The notes below the pieces were generated by a model that saw nothing but the letters and a program-made list of their open reading frames with translations, did not search any database and was not told where the DNA came from. Shown here piece by piece: positions 20,403 to 29,182 of a DNA stretch of 64,000 nucleotides; within the stretch, counting starts at the first letter, position 1, and every line of letters begins with the position of its first letter. The DNA comes from Deltaproteobacteria bacterium (GTDB lineage Bacteria; Desulfobacterota; Binatia; Binatales; Binataceae): assembly GCA_021780225.1 (NCBI GenBank), contig JAJXZF010000029.1, forward strand, positions 1 to 64,000, read 5' to 3'. A program made the translations under genes and the position numbers.

Positions 20403-21167
20403 CTAGCGGGCGACCCAGCCGCCGTCGATCGCCAGCGGATGGCCGGTGACGAACGACGAAGCGTCGGAGCAGAGCCAGACGGCGCCTTCGGCGATCTCTT
20501 CCGGCTTGCCCATCCGGCCCACCGGCTCGCCCGCTTCGAGTTCGGTCTTGCCGTAGTCGGGGCTGGAATCCATCAGCCGTTCGACCATCGGCGTATGGAT
20601 AACGCCGGGGCATACGCAGTTCACGCGGATATTTTTGCGCGCGAACTCCAGCGCCGCGGCGCGCGTGAGTCCGACCACGCCGTGCTTCGACGCGGTGTAC
20701 GCGGAAAGTCCGGCGAAGCCCGCCAGGCCCGCGACCGACGCGGTGTTGACGATCGCGCCGCCGCCCTGCTTGAGCATCTGCGGAATCTGATGCTTCATGC
20801 AGAGCCATACGCCCTTGAGGTTGATCGCGATGATGCGGTCGAAATTGTCCTCGGTGCAGGCGACGGTGTCGGTCGCTTTGCCCTCGATTCCGGCGTTGTT
20901 GAACGCGCAATCGAGCCTGCCGTAGGTCTCGACCGTCTTCGCGATCATCATCTCGACCTGCCTGGGAACCGAGACGTCGGCGTGGATGAAGGCGGCGTCT
21001 CCTCCCTTGGCTTTGATCTCCTTGACGGTGCGTTCGCCGCCGTCGGCGACGTAATCGGCGATCATCACCTTGGCGCCTTCGCGGGCGAAAGCGTGCGCGG
21101 TGGCGCGGCCGATTCCGGAGCCGCCGCCGGTGACGAGAGCGATTTTACCTTGAACTAATCCGGCCAT
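20403..21167 (-). CDS. SDR-family NAD(P)-dependent oxidoreductase
   Basis: 254 residues. Classical short-chain dehydrogenase: cofactor loop VTGGGSGIGRA, DVSV in the adenine site, NNAGIEG, catalytic serine in VNTASVAGL, YTASKHG (Tyr and Lys), and CPGVIHTPM. The substrate is unknown. It may be the last gene of a minus-strand run tatD-fmdB-SDR, but a 114-bp gap precedes it. Confidence 0.9.
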   Translation of the reverse strand: MAGLVQGKIALVTGGGSGIGRATAHAFAREGAKVMIADYVADGGERTVKEIKAKGGDAAFIHADVSVPRQVEMMIAKTVETYGRLDCAFNNAGIEGKATDTVACTEDNFDRIIAINLKGVWLCMKHQIPQMLKQGGGAIVNTASVAGLAGFAGLSAYTASKHGVVGLTRAAALEFARKNIRVNCVCPGVIHTPMVERLMDSSPDYGKTELEAGEPVGRMGKPEEIAEGAVWLCSDASSFVTGHPLAIDGGWVAR

Positions 21168-21281
21168 GATTCAATCCCCCTGGAATTGGTTGAAGATCCC
21201 GAGGGCTGTTATTGATCCGGCCGCCGTTGCATTGCAAACCGGCGGTTCGCCCGGACGCGCGGGTTGGGGAATGAAGCGGCG

Positions 21282-21647
21282 CTAGAGATCGTCGCCGCCG
21301 CCTTGATCGCCGCCGTCGCCGTCGAGGTCGCCGGTCGCCTCCATCTCGTCAATCGCTTCGTTGAAATCGTCGCCGGCGAATTCTTCGCCCATCTCGCGGC
21401 CCATCCTGCGCATCATCCGGGCGACGCTTTTCGGATCGTTTTCGTCGAGATCGCCGAGTCGCGAAGGATCGGCGAGCGCGTCGAGGCGCGCCTCTTCGCT
21501 CTTCGGCATCGCAAACCGCGACAGCACGCGGCGCATCGCGGCCGATCCGCAATGGCGGCACTTGGCGTCCGCGCGTTCGCTGATGCGCATCGTCAGCACG
21601 CTGGTGAGCTTGCGGCATTTTTCGCATTGATATTCGTAAATCGGCAT
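21282..21647 (-). CDS. FmdB-family zinc-ribbon protein
   Basis: 121 residues. The N-terminus MPIYEYQCEKCRKL, with Cys8, Cys11, Cys30 and Cys33, is the FmdB regulatory-protein zinc ribbon. The C-terminal half is acidic (DLDENDPKSVARMMRRMGREMGEEF and a Gly/Asp-rich tail), an extension seen in some members. Its role is unknown. The ATG overlaps the tatD stop by one base (TGATG), indicating translational coupling. Confidence 0.85.
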   Translation of the reverse strand: MPIYEYQCEKCRKLTSVLTMRISERADAKCRHCGSAAMRRVLSRFAMPKSEEARLDALADPSRLGDLDENDPKSVARMMRRMGREMGEEFAGDDFNEAIDEMEATGDLDGDGGDQGGGDDL

Positions 21648-22519
21648 CAGACACCCCGGCGACGCTCAATGGCGCTTGGCGTCGGATACAAATTTAACGC
21701 GCCGCAAATCGCAGGCAACCCGGTCGCGGGCGGCTGAATCGCGCGGTGTGGTGCGGGATGGAAGCGGAAAGTCGCGATCGCGTTGGCGGTGGTGGCGGCG
21801 CGCAGGGCTGCCGGCGTATCGCCGACGATGAGCGCGATCGCTTCGAAAGTCCGCGCAATCATCCACGGCTCAGTCACACATCCGGCGAACGGTCCGCGAT
21901 GGGGCGCGGGGCCGTCGCTTTCTACCAGCAGATTCGAAAGCGGAACGAAGCGCACGAGGTCCTGATCGCGATCGCGATAGACCGTCTCGGGGGTGAGCGA
22001 GATCATGTAGCCGGCGTCGAGGATTGCGCTGGTGACGCGGCGTTCGGCTTTGTGCCAGTGGAAGACCGCCCGCCTGACGCCCGCGGAACGGACGATTTCC
22101 AGAGCCGGGCCGGCCGCGCCATGCGGCGCGTGCAGAATCATGGCAAGGTCGTAACCGGCCGCGGCGCGCGCGAGCGCGGCCAGATGGTCGCGCGCGGCCG
22201 GAGTCGCGGCGGCCGCGCGGCCGCCGTACCACGGCAGTCCAACCTCGCCGACCGCGCAGATCCGGAGGCGATTATCGTGAATCTGCGCGAGCGCCAGCTC
22301 CAGATCGGATTCGTTCAGATCGCAGGATTCAGGATGGAAGCCCAGGGCGGAATGGACGAAGCCGGGATAAGCGGCCGCAAGCGCAAGCACGCGCGCGTTC
22401 GATTCCGGAGAAACGCCGGGCACAACGATACCGCGCACTCCAGCGGCGCGCGCCCGCGCGATTACTTCACCGGGCGCATCGTATTGCCGGGCGTCGAGAT
22501 GAATATGGGTATCTATCAT
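21647..22519 (-). CDS. TatD-family metal-dependent hydrolase
   Basis: 290 residues, TIM-barrel hydrolase with two metals. Ligands visible are DTHIHLD (His5, His7), AVGEVGLPW (Glu), MILHAPHG (His), AVFHWHKA (His) and VESDGPAP (Asp). In canonical TatD the fourth element is H-x-R and the loop after Glu is GLDY-like, so this is a divergent member. Family enzymes act as 3'-5' DNases or in RNA and peptide quality control. Start ATG 22519. First gene of a coupled pair with fmdB. Confidence 0.82.
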   Translation of the reverse strand: MIDTHIHLDARQYDAPGEVIARARAAGVRGIVVPGVSPESNARVLALAAAYPGFVHSALGFHPESCDLNESDLELALAQIHDNRLRICAVGEVGLPWYGGRAAAATPAARDHLAALARAAAGYDLAMILHAPHGAAGPALEIVRSAGVRRAVFHWHKAERRVTSAILDAGYMISLTPETVYRDRDQDLVRFVPLSNLLVESDGPAPHRGPFAGCVTEPWMIARTFEAIALIVGDTPAALRAATTANAIATFRFHPAPHRAIQPPATGLPAICGALNLYPTPSAIERRRGV

Positions 22520-22656
22520 GGCGGCTGGATACCCCCATGCGCATTTGTAACACTGCGCGCGGAGGATCGGGTAACGAAATCGCTTGCCCCGAACTGATCC
22601 ACTCCTGATCTTAGCGCATCGGTAGCGTATGCCAACGAAAAACCCGGGTTCGCACG

Positions 22657-23442
22657 ATGCATGAGTTGCGCCTGATGTGGCGCAACACGCGGATGGTCGT
22701 GCTGTGCGCGATATCCGCGGCGCTGTATGCGGCGGTGCTGGTGCCGTTCAAGGTGGTGCCGTTGATTCCGGGCGTGACGGAACTGCGCCCGGCCAACGCG
22801 ATACCAATCGTCTGCTCTTTTTTGTTCGGGCCGGCCGCGGCGTGGGGCTCGGCGATCGGCAACATGATCGGCGATTTCTTCGGCGGCGTCGGGCCGGGCG
22901 ACATCTTCGGCTTCGTCGCCAATCTGATGTACGGCTATATCCCGTATAAAACCTGGAGAATTATCGCGGACGGCCAGAGTCCTGTCATGCGCACGCCGGC
23001 GAATATCGCGAAGTACGTGGCCGTCTGTCTCGCGGCGAGCGTGCTCTGCGCGGATCTGGTCGGATGGGGCGACAATTTGCTCGCCTTTCGCCCCTTCAGC
23101 ATCCTCGGCAACATCATAATCTTCAACAATATGGTTTCGGCGCTCGTGCTTTCGCCGCTGATTCTGTACGGCGTGTATCCGCGCGTGCGCGCCGGTCGGA
23201 TGCTCTATACCGACATGATGCCGGAATTGGCCGAGCGGCCGCGCGCGACCCGTATCGCCGGCCTGACGATGCTGCTTGCGGGAGAGATCGGCGCGTGGGC
23301 GATGGGCAACCTGGTTTCCACCGGTTACTGGATGCCGTCGTTTCTGCCGGCCAGTTTCGCAATCTCGCCGTATGACAAAGCGATCGCCGTGACCGTCAGT
23401 CCGCTGATATTTATCGCACTCGCGGGAGCCTGGTTGATGTGA
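22657..23442 (+). CDS. ECF transporter substrate-binding (S) membrane component, QueT-like
   Basis: 261 residues with about six membrane helices. It is the vitamin-capturing subunit of an energy-coupling-factor importer. The segment ELRPANAIPIVCSFLFGPAAAWGS, followed by IGNMIGDFFGGVGPGDIFGF, resembles the QueT family (predicted queuosine-precursor uptake). That substrate is only a family guess, and the protein is longer than small QueT proteins. Its stop overlaps the ATPase start. I saw no preQ1, TPP, B12 or other riboswitch in the 137 bp upstream. Confidence 0.75.
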   Translation: MHELRLMWRNTRMVVLCAISAALYAAVLVPFKVVPLIPGVTELRPANAIPIVCSFLFGPAAAWGSAIGNMIGDFFGGVGPGDIFGFVANLMYGYIPYKTWRIIADGQSPVMRTPANIAKYVAVCLAASVLCADLVGWGDNLLAFRPFSILGNIIIFNNMVSALVLSPLILYGVYPRVRAGRMLYTDMMPELAERPRATRIAGLTMLLAGEIGAWAMGNLVSTGYWMPSFLPASFAISPYDKAIAVTVSPLIFIALAGAWLM

Positions 23443-25277
23443 TGGCGCGCGGCGATTCGCAACGAGATCGCGCGATGGCGGCGCGGAGCGGGACGCCGTT
23501 CGCGCGCGCGGACGCGACCGCGCAAACCGCGACGCCGGACGGCGCGGCGCGCGCCGGAGCGCCGGTCGCGGCGCTCGAGGAGGTGACTTTCGCGTATGCC
23601 GGAACCGAACGCCGGGCGCTCGACGGCGTGACGCTGAAACTTTGGCGCGGCGAAACGATCGGCGTGATGGGGGCTTCGGGCGCGGGAAAATCGACGCTGG
23701 CGAAATGCCTGAACCGAATCGTGCCGGCATTCGAGGACGGCGATTTTCGCGGGCGGGTGGCGATCGGCGGCCGCGCGATCGACGGATCGCCGGTATCCGA
23801 ACTGGCGCCGCGGGTAGGGATGGTTTTTCAGGATTTTGAGGCGCAACTGTTCTCGACCAATGTCGCCCACGAGGTGGCGTTCGCGATGGAGCAGGCGGGG
23901 CTGGCGCGCGAGGAAATCGCGGCGCGAATCGGACCGGCGCTCGAAGCGGTTGGGCTGAAGGGTTTCGACGATCGCGATCCAACCTCGCTTTCGGGCGGCG
24001 AAAAGCAACGGCTCGCGATCGCGTCGGTGCTGGCGCTGCGGCCCGATCTGATCGTGCTGGACGAGCCGACCACCGATCTCGATCCGGAAGGGCGGGCGGA
24101 AGTCTTCGCCTTGATCCGGCGGCTGCGCGAGGAGGGACGCACCCTGCTCGTGATCGAGCACGAAGCGGAAGAGCTGCGCGGATGCGATCGGATCGCGATC
24201 CTGCGCGACGGCGCGATTGTCGCGGAGGGCGAACCGGCGTCGGTGATGGGGCGGCTCGCGCTGCTCGAAGCGTCGGGTGTGCATCCGCCGGATTTGAATC
24301 GGCTGCTTGGGATGCTTGAAATTCATGAGCACGCGGAGTCAATCGACCATGCGGAAGCGCTGATCCGGGCGCATTTTCCGCAATTGCCGCGGGTGGAACG
24401 TTCGGAATCGGAAGCGGCCGGGATGGTCGCGGAGATTCGCGCCGGCGCCCGGACCGACACGGCTGCCGCGCGTCCGGAGCCGATCGCGCAACTCGAGCGC
24501 GTCAGCTATTCGTACCCCTTCGGGCCGCGCGTGTTGGACACGGTGGATTTGGCGATCGCGCCGGGCGAATTCGTGGCCGTAATCGGCCAGAACGGTTCCG
24601 GCAAAACGACTCTCGCCAAGCATCTGGTGGGGTTGCTGCAACCTGAAACGGGCCGCGTGCTCGTCGCCGGGCGCGATCGCGCCGGCCTGGCGCCCGCGGC
24701 GACGGCGCGCGAGGTCGGCTACGTCTTTCAAAATCCGGACCATCAGATTTTCGCCGCTACGGTCGAGGAGGAGATCGCGTTCGGACCGCGCAATCTCGGG
24801 CTGGATTCCGGAGAGATCGGCCGGCGGGTCGCGGAAGTGCTCGGAGCGGTGAACCTTGGCGCGATGCGCGGGAGCGATCCCTTCCTGCTCAGCAAGGGCG
24901 AGCGGCAGCGGCTGGCGGTCGCGAGCGTGCTCGCGCTCCGGCCGCGGCTTTTGATCCTCGACGAGCCGACCACCGGGCTCGATTATCGCGAGCAGCGGAA
25001 GATGATGGCGCTGGTGCGCGAGCTTAACCGCGAGGGCATCGCGATCATGATCATCACGCATACGCCGTGGCTGGTCGCCGAATTCGCGCAGCGGGCGGTG
25101 CTGATGCGGCGCGGGCGGGTGCTGTTCGACGGCGCGGTGCGCGAAATTTTTACGCACGAGGATTTGCTGGCCGGCTCGTCGTTCCGCATGCCCGAGGCGA
25201 CCGCGCTCGCCCGGCGCTTCGGCTTCGTCGCGCTCAGTCCCGCGGAGCTTGCCGCGCGGATTCGCGAGTCCGCCTGA
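23442..25277 (+). CDS. ECF transporter ATPase, two ATP-binding domains fused (EcfA-EcfA')
   Basis: 611 residues. Two ABC domains in one chain. Domain 1 (about 45-275) has Walker A GASGAGKST, LSGGEKQRL and VLDEPTTDLD. Domain 2 (about 345-575) has GQNGSGKTT, VFQNPDHQIFAA, LLSKGERQRLA and ILDEPTTGLD. The signature of domain 2 is LSKGE rather than LSGGE. ECF importers usually use two separate ATPases, and fused forms are known. ATG at 23442 overlaps the S-component stop (TGATG). A GTG at 23439 is an alternative. It ends in TGATG with ecfT. Confidence 0.92.
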   Translation: MARGDSQRDRAMAARSGTPFARADATAQTATPDGAARAGAPVAALEEVTFAYAGTERRALDGVTLKLWRGETIGVMGASGAGKSTLAKCLNRIVPAFEDGDFRGRVAIGGRAIDGSPVSELAPRVGMVFQDFEAQLFSTNVAHEVAFAMEQAGLAREEIAARIGPALEAVGLKGFDDRDPTSLSGGEKQRLAIASVLALRPDLIVLDEPTTDLDPEGRAEVFALIRRLREEGRTLLVIEHEAEELRGCDRIAILRDGAIVAEGEPASVMGRLALLEASGVHPPDLNRLLGMLEIHEHAESIDHAEALIRAHFPQLPRVERSESEAAGMVAEIRAGARTDTAAARPEPIAQLERVSYSYPFGPRVLDTVDLAIAPGEFVAVIGQNGSGKTTLAKHLVGLLQPETGRVLVAGRDRAGLAPAATAREVGYVFQNPDHQIFAATVEEEIAFGPRNLGLDSGEIGRRVAEVLGAVNLGAMRGSDPFLLSKGERQRLAVASVLALRPRLLILDEPTTGLDYREQRKMMALVRELNREGIAIMIITHTPWLVAEFAQRAVLMRRGRVLFDGAVREIFTHEDLLAGSSFRMPEATALARRFGFVALSPAELAARIRESA

Positions 25278-26062
25278 TGCCGATTTATCTTTACATCGAC
25301 CGCCGCAGCGCGATTCATCGGCTCCATCCGACGGTCAAGGTCTTCGCGCTGTTCGTGATGTTCTGGTCGGTTTACTGGGTGGACCATCCGCTGGCGCTGC
25401 TGCCGCTTGGGGTGCTGATGGTCGCGCTGGCGCAGGCGACGGGCTCGTGGCCGAATTTTTATCGTCTGCGCTGGCTGTTTATTTTGCTGATCTTTTTTAC
25501 GACGCTGGCGTGGATGGTGTTTTATCGGCGCGGTCCGGCGCTGATCGACCTGCCGATTATCCATCTCAGCCGCGCGTCGCTGGTCTTCGGTTTCGGCCGG
25601 GGGCTGAAACTTGCGGAATTGCTCGCGACCTCGGTGCTGTTCCTGTCGACGACCAAGGTCGAGGAATTCACCGCGGGACTGCAACGGATGGGCGTGCCGT
25701 ACCGGGTGGGATTCGCGATCACGCTGGCGTTCCGGCTCGCGCCGCTGTTTATCGATTCTGCGCTGACGGTGGTGCAGGCGCAAAGCCTGCGCGGCTACGA
25801 TTTCGATCGCGGCGGGCCGATCGCCCGTGCGCGACGCTACGTGCCGGTGGTGATTCCGGTCTTCATGGGCGCGCTGCGCAAGGCGAACAACATGGCGATG
25901 GCGCTGGAGGCGCGCGGCTTCGGAATCCGCGCCGCGCCGACCAGCTATATCGATTTTCCGCTGCGCCCGCGCGACCGGCTGGCGTTCGCGATCGTGGCGG
26001 GAATCGGCGTGCTCTACTTCGCCATCTACTACTTCGGTTACGGCGCGATCGCGGTGAGTTAG
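25277..26062 (+). CDS. ecfT: ECF transporter transmembrane (T) component
   Basis: 261 residues with about five membrane helices. It links the S subunit to the ATPases. The T-component coupling motifs are present: QAQSLRGYDFDRG and MALEARGFGIR (the two A-R-G helices that contact the ATPases). The ATG at 25277 overlaps the ATPase stop (TGATG), so the long frame from 25067 is rejected. The S, A-A' and T genes form a complete, tightly coupled operon. Confidence 0.93.
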   Translation: MPIYLYIDRRSAIHRLHPTVKVFALFVMFWSVYWVDHPLALLPLGVLMVALAQATGSWPNFYRLRWLFILLIFFTTLAWMVFYRRGPALIDLPIIHLSRASLVFGFGRGLKLAELLATSVLFLSTTKVEEFTAGLQRMGVPYRVGFAITLAFRLAPLFIDSALTVVQAQSLRGYDFDRGGPIARARRYVPVVIPVFMGALRKANNMAMALEARGFGIRAAPTSYIDFPLRPRDRLAFAIVAGIGVLYFAIYYFGYGAIAVS

Positions 26063-26152
26063 GCCGCGGCCGCCGCGGCGCGTGCCGTGCTGGAGCGCGG
26101 CGGCGCGAGCGTGCTACGGTTGACGAAGCATCACGCGAAGGGGTCGTGCACG

Positions 26153-26422
26153 ATGCTCTACGTGATAATCGGACATGACGGACCGACTGGAGCGGCGCTT
26201 AGACCAAAGGTCCGGCCTGCGCATCTCGAAAATATCCGGCCGCTGGTCGAGCGTGGACAGGTGTTCGTCGGCGGGCCGTTTACGGACGGCAGCGGCAGCC
26301 TGATGGTGATCGATTTTCCCGATGAAGCCGCCGCGCGGGCGTTCGCGATGAGCGATCCATACGTCAAGCAGGGCGTATTCGAGCGCGTCGAAATCAAACC
26401 ATTCCGCAAGGTCGTGCCCTAG
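26153..26422 (+). CDS. YciI-like protein; stop codon lies in a MITE end
   Basis: 89 residues, single YCII-related ferredoxin-like fold. MLYVIIGHDG, RPAHLENIRPL (the conserved His), GQVFVGGPFTD and a C-terminal DPYVKQGVFERVEIKPF are typical. Function in this family is mostly unknown, and some members bind small acids. Start chosen at ATG 26153, where similarity begins. The stop TAG (26420-26422) is also the first three bases of repeat copy 1. If the element is excised, TAG is restored. Confidence 0.85.
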   Translation: MLYVIIGHDGPTGAALRPKVRPAHLENIRPLVERGQVFVGGPFTDGSGSLMVIDFPDEAAARAFAMSDPYVKQGVFERVEIKPFRKVVP

Positions 26423-26626
26423 TGTGGTGTTCCGGAAATAACTTCCACCTGATGCCTTATCAGCCCGGCGCGCAGGGTCGCCCAGCGCGGGGCGACCAGG
26501 GATGGATTGCCGGGTCCATGCCCGGCAATGACGCACAGCGTTGGTCATGCCCGGACTTGCTCCGGGCATCCACGCCGAGCGCAAGATAGACGCGCAGTGC
26601 AAACTTATTCAGGAGACGCCACACTA
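26420..26626 (+). mobile_element. MITE-like element, copy 1
   Basis: 207 bp, non-coding. It starts TAGTGTGGTGTTCC and ends GGAGACGCCACACTA, imperfect terminal inverted repeats. If the outer TA at each end is a target duplication, the pattern fits a Tc1/mariner or IS630-type mobilised element. Four hairpins inside: 26449-26463 (5-bp stem), 26476-26497 (8 bp), 26506-26529 (9 bp) and 26547-26569 (9 bp). The left end is the stop codon of the YciI-like gene. Copy 3 has the same orientation, copies 2 and 4 the opposite. No transposase is encoded in it. Confidence 0.88.
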
Positions 26627-26659
26627 GCAGCGCGGCGGGCGGCGGAGAACGGAGAGACG

Positions 26660-27871
26660 ATGGCGGGAGCGTTAGCCAGCCTGAAAATTGTCGAGATCGG
26701 CGAACTGGCGTCGGCGCCGTATGCGTCGAAGCTGATGGCCGACATGGGCGCCGAGGTGATCAAAATCGAGCGGCCCGGCGCGGGCGATCGGGCGCGGACG
26801 CGCGGGCCGTTCCCCGGCGGCGCGCCGCATCCCGATAAAAGCGGATTGTTCCTTTACCTTAACGCCAACAAGCTCGGCGTCACGCTCGATATCGCGCGGC
26901 CGGAAGGGATGGAGCTGCTCGAACGGCTCGTGGCGCAGGCCGATGTCCTGATTCACAACGTATGGCCGCCCGAGATGGATCGCGCCGGATTGAGTTTCGA
27001 GCGCATGAGCAAGATCAATCCGCGGCTGGTGATGACCTCGATCACCCCTTTCGGATTGACGGGACCAAAGCGGAATCTGCGCGCCGAGGAGTTGACGATC
27101 TGGTCGGCGGGCGGCGTCTGCGTGCTCAACGGCGCCGGCCCGGAGCATCCGGAGTTGCCGCCGCTGAAAACCTTCGGCAGCCAGGCGGGATATCAGGGCG
27201 GCGTCCACGGCGCGGTCGCAACGATGGGCGCGGTGCTCGCGGCGCTGCGCGACGGCGCGGGCCAGCAGATCGACGTATCCTGCCAGGAGGCGATCGCGTC
27301 CCAGCTCGAAATGACCTTCGAGTACTGGCCGTATATGAAAATGATTGCGACCCGGCTCGGCAAGAAACCGCTGCAGCCGGTCGAATCGATGCAGTGCAAG
27401 GACGGCGGCTGGATCTATTTGTGCTGCATCGAGGAGCATCAGTGGAAGGCGTTCGTCGATTTGATGGGTAATCCCGATTGGGCCGGCGAGGAGATTTTTT
27501 CCGATCGATTGAAGCGCGGCGACAACTGGGAAGCGCTCAAGATTTTTCTGGAAGAGTACGTGAGCCGGCAGACCGTGCTGGATTTGTATAAAAAGGCGCA
27601 GGCGCGGCGGATTCCGTTCGCTCCGGTTTCGACGATGGGCGACCTGCTCAATTCCGAGCATCTGAAGGCGCGCGGTTTTTTTGTCGAGATTGCGCATCCC
27701 GTGGCCGGCGCCTGCAAATTTCCGGGCGCGCCGCTCAAGTATTCCGCGACGCCATGGGAATTGCGGACGCCCGCGCCGACGCTGGGGCAGCATAATCAGG
27801 AAATCTTCGGCGGCCGGCTCGGACTTTCCGCCGCGCGGCTCGACGAACTTAAACGAACGGATGTGATTTAG
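26660..27871 (+). CDS. CaiB/BaiF-type CoA transferase, subunit lacking the catalytic Asp
   Basis: 403 residues, family III CoA transferase. LKIVEIGELASAPYASKLMADMGAEVIKIERP and the GVHGAVATMGAVLAALRDGAGQQIDVS region are diagnostic. The family's catalytic Asp sits four residues before the G of the G-(V/M)-H segment. Here that position is Gly (AGYQGGVHG) and no Asp is nearby, so it may be a non-catalytic partner of the next gene, which keeps the Asp. ATG 26660 follows GGAGAG. The stop abuts the next ATG with no gap. Confidence 0.88.
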   Translation: MAGALASLKIVEIGELASAPYASKLMADMGAEVIKIERPGAGDRARTRGPFPGGAPHPDKSGLFLYLNANKLGVTLDIARPEGMELLERLVAQADVLIHNVWPPEMDRAGLSFERMSKINPRLVMTSITPFGLTGPKRNLRAEELTIWSAGGVCVLNGAGPEHPELPPLKTFGSQAGYQGGVHGAVATMGAVLAALRDGAGQQIDVSCQEAIASQLEMTFEYWPYMKMIATRLGKKPLQPVESMQCKDGGWIYLCCIEEHQWKAFVDLMGNPDWAGEEIFSDRLKRGDNWEALKIFLEEYVSRQTVLDLYKKAQARRIPFAPVSTMGDLLNSEHLKARGFFVEIAHPVAGACKFPGAPLKYSATPWELRTPAPTLGQHNQEIFGGRLGLSAARLDELKRTDVI

Positions 27872-29119
27872 ATGGCGCGACCACCGCTCGACGGCGTGCG
27901 TATCGCCGATTTTACCTGGGTCTGGGCGGGTCCCTACTGCACCCTGCAACTCGCTCATCTGGGCGCGGACGTGATTCGCATCGAAACCAAGACGCGGCCG
28001 TGCGTGACGCGGCTTCTTCCGCCATGGCCCGGCGGCAAGCCGGTCGGTTTGAACCGCTCGGGCTACTTCAATCAGTACAATCAGGGCAAACGGTCGCTGA
28101 CGCTCAACTTCAAGGATCCGGAAGCGCACGAGGTCGCGCGGCGGCTAATCGCTAAGAGCGACGTGGTCGTCAATAATTTCGCTCACGGCGTGATGGACCG
28201 GATGGGCTTCGGCTATGAGGCCGTCAAGAAAATCCGTCCGGACATCATCATGGTCTCGCTGACCGGCTACGGCGATACCGGTCCGTATCGCGATTATATT
28301 GCTTACGGTCCCGCGCAGGTGCCGCTGTCGGGTCTGTCGGCGCTGACCGGATATCGCGGCTGGCCGCCGATGCACGCGGGATTCAGTTACGCCGATCCCA
28401 ACGCCGGCGTTCACGGCGCGTTCGCGATTCTGACCGCGCTGTTCTATCGGGCCAAGACCGGGGAGGGGCAATATATTGATATGAGCCAGTGGGAGTGCGC
28501 GATGGACCTGCTGGCGGAAGGCCTGCTCGAATACACGATGAACGGCTGCGAGCCGGAGCGGGCCGGCAACGAGGATCCGTGGATGGCGCCGCACGGAATC
28601 TATCGATGCCTCGATCGGCCCGAACCAGTGATGGGCGTGACGGTCGATCAGTGGATCGCGATCGCAATCGCCGACGACGCCGAGTTCGCACGTTTCGCCG
28701 CGGCGATCGGCCAACCCGAGCTCGCGTCGGACGCCAGATATGCGACTTTCGCCGCGCGCAAGGCGCATGAAGAAGATCTCAACGGCCTGATTTCCGCGTG
28801 GACGGCGGCGCGGCGCGCCGACGATGTCGCCCGTTCGCTCCAGCAGGCCGGAATCGCCGCCGCGGTCGTTGCCGACAGCCGTTACCTTTCCGAAGAAGAT
28901 GAACACATCAACGGCCGCGATTACTTTGTCCGCCGCGAACATCCGGAAGTCGGGACCATGCAACATTGCGGGATACCATGGAAGATGAGCCGGACCGCGA
29001 CCAGCGTGCGCGCGGCGGCGCCCGGTATCGGCCAGCATACTGATGAGGTCCTCAGCGGCTTGCTCGGCTACAGCGCCGCCGACGTTTCGCGTCTGCGCGC
29101 CCAAGGCGCTCTGGAGTAA
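27872..29119 (+). CDS. CaiB/BaiF-type CoA transferase, subunit with the catalytic Asp
   Basis: 415 residues. VRIADFTWVWAGPYCTLQLAHLGADVIRIE opens the fold. The catalytic segment YADPNAGVHGAF has Asp in the expected place, followed by TGEGQYIDMSQWE. It starts directly after the previous stop. A back-to-back pair of unequal CoA transferases suggests a hetero-oligomeric enzyme, as in the anaerobic benzylsuccinate CoA transferase. That parallel is inference, and the acid substrate is unknown. Confidence 0.9.
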   Translation: MARPPLDGVRIADFTWVWAGPYCTLQLAHLGADVIRIETKTRPCVTRLLPPWPGGKPVGLNRSGYFNQYNQGKRSLTLNFKDPEAHEVARRLIAKSDVVVNNFAHGVMDRMGFGYEAVKKIRPDIIMVSLTGYGDTGPYRDYIAYGPAQVPLSGLSALTGYRGWPPMHAGFSYADPNAGVHGAFAILTALFYRAKTGEGQYIDMSQWECAMDLLAEGLLEYTMNGCEPERAGNEDPWMAPHGIYRCLDRPEPVMGVTVDQWIAIAIADDAEFARFAAAIGQPELASDARYATFAARKAHEEDLNGLISAWTAARRADDVARSLQQAGIAAAVVADSRYLSEEDEHINGRDYFVRREHPEVGTMQHCGIPWKMSRTATSVRAAAPGIGQHTDEVLSGLLGYSAADVSRLRAQGALE

Positions 29120-29182
29120 GACGCGGAAGAACGGCCCGGAGTGAAAACTTAAGCGCTACTTTAGATTGCGCGAGGCGCTGAC

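Noticed and set aside
21647-22519. Loss of metal ligands in the TatD-like protein
   Set aside because: All six ligand positions (two N-terminal His, Glu, two His, Asp) are present on close reading. Only the flanking residues differ.
22520-22656. Riboswitch before the ECF importer
   Set aside because: No preQ1, TPP, cobalamin or FMN consensus could be recognised. The leader is short. A covariance-model search could overturn this.
26420-26626. Treating the repeat as a REP/BIME or CRISPR-like repeat
   Set aside because: It is about 207 bp with terminal inverted repeats and flanking TA, which fits a MITE better than a 20-40 bp REP unit. REP-like hairpins occur inside it, but as part of the whole.
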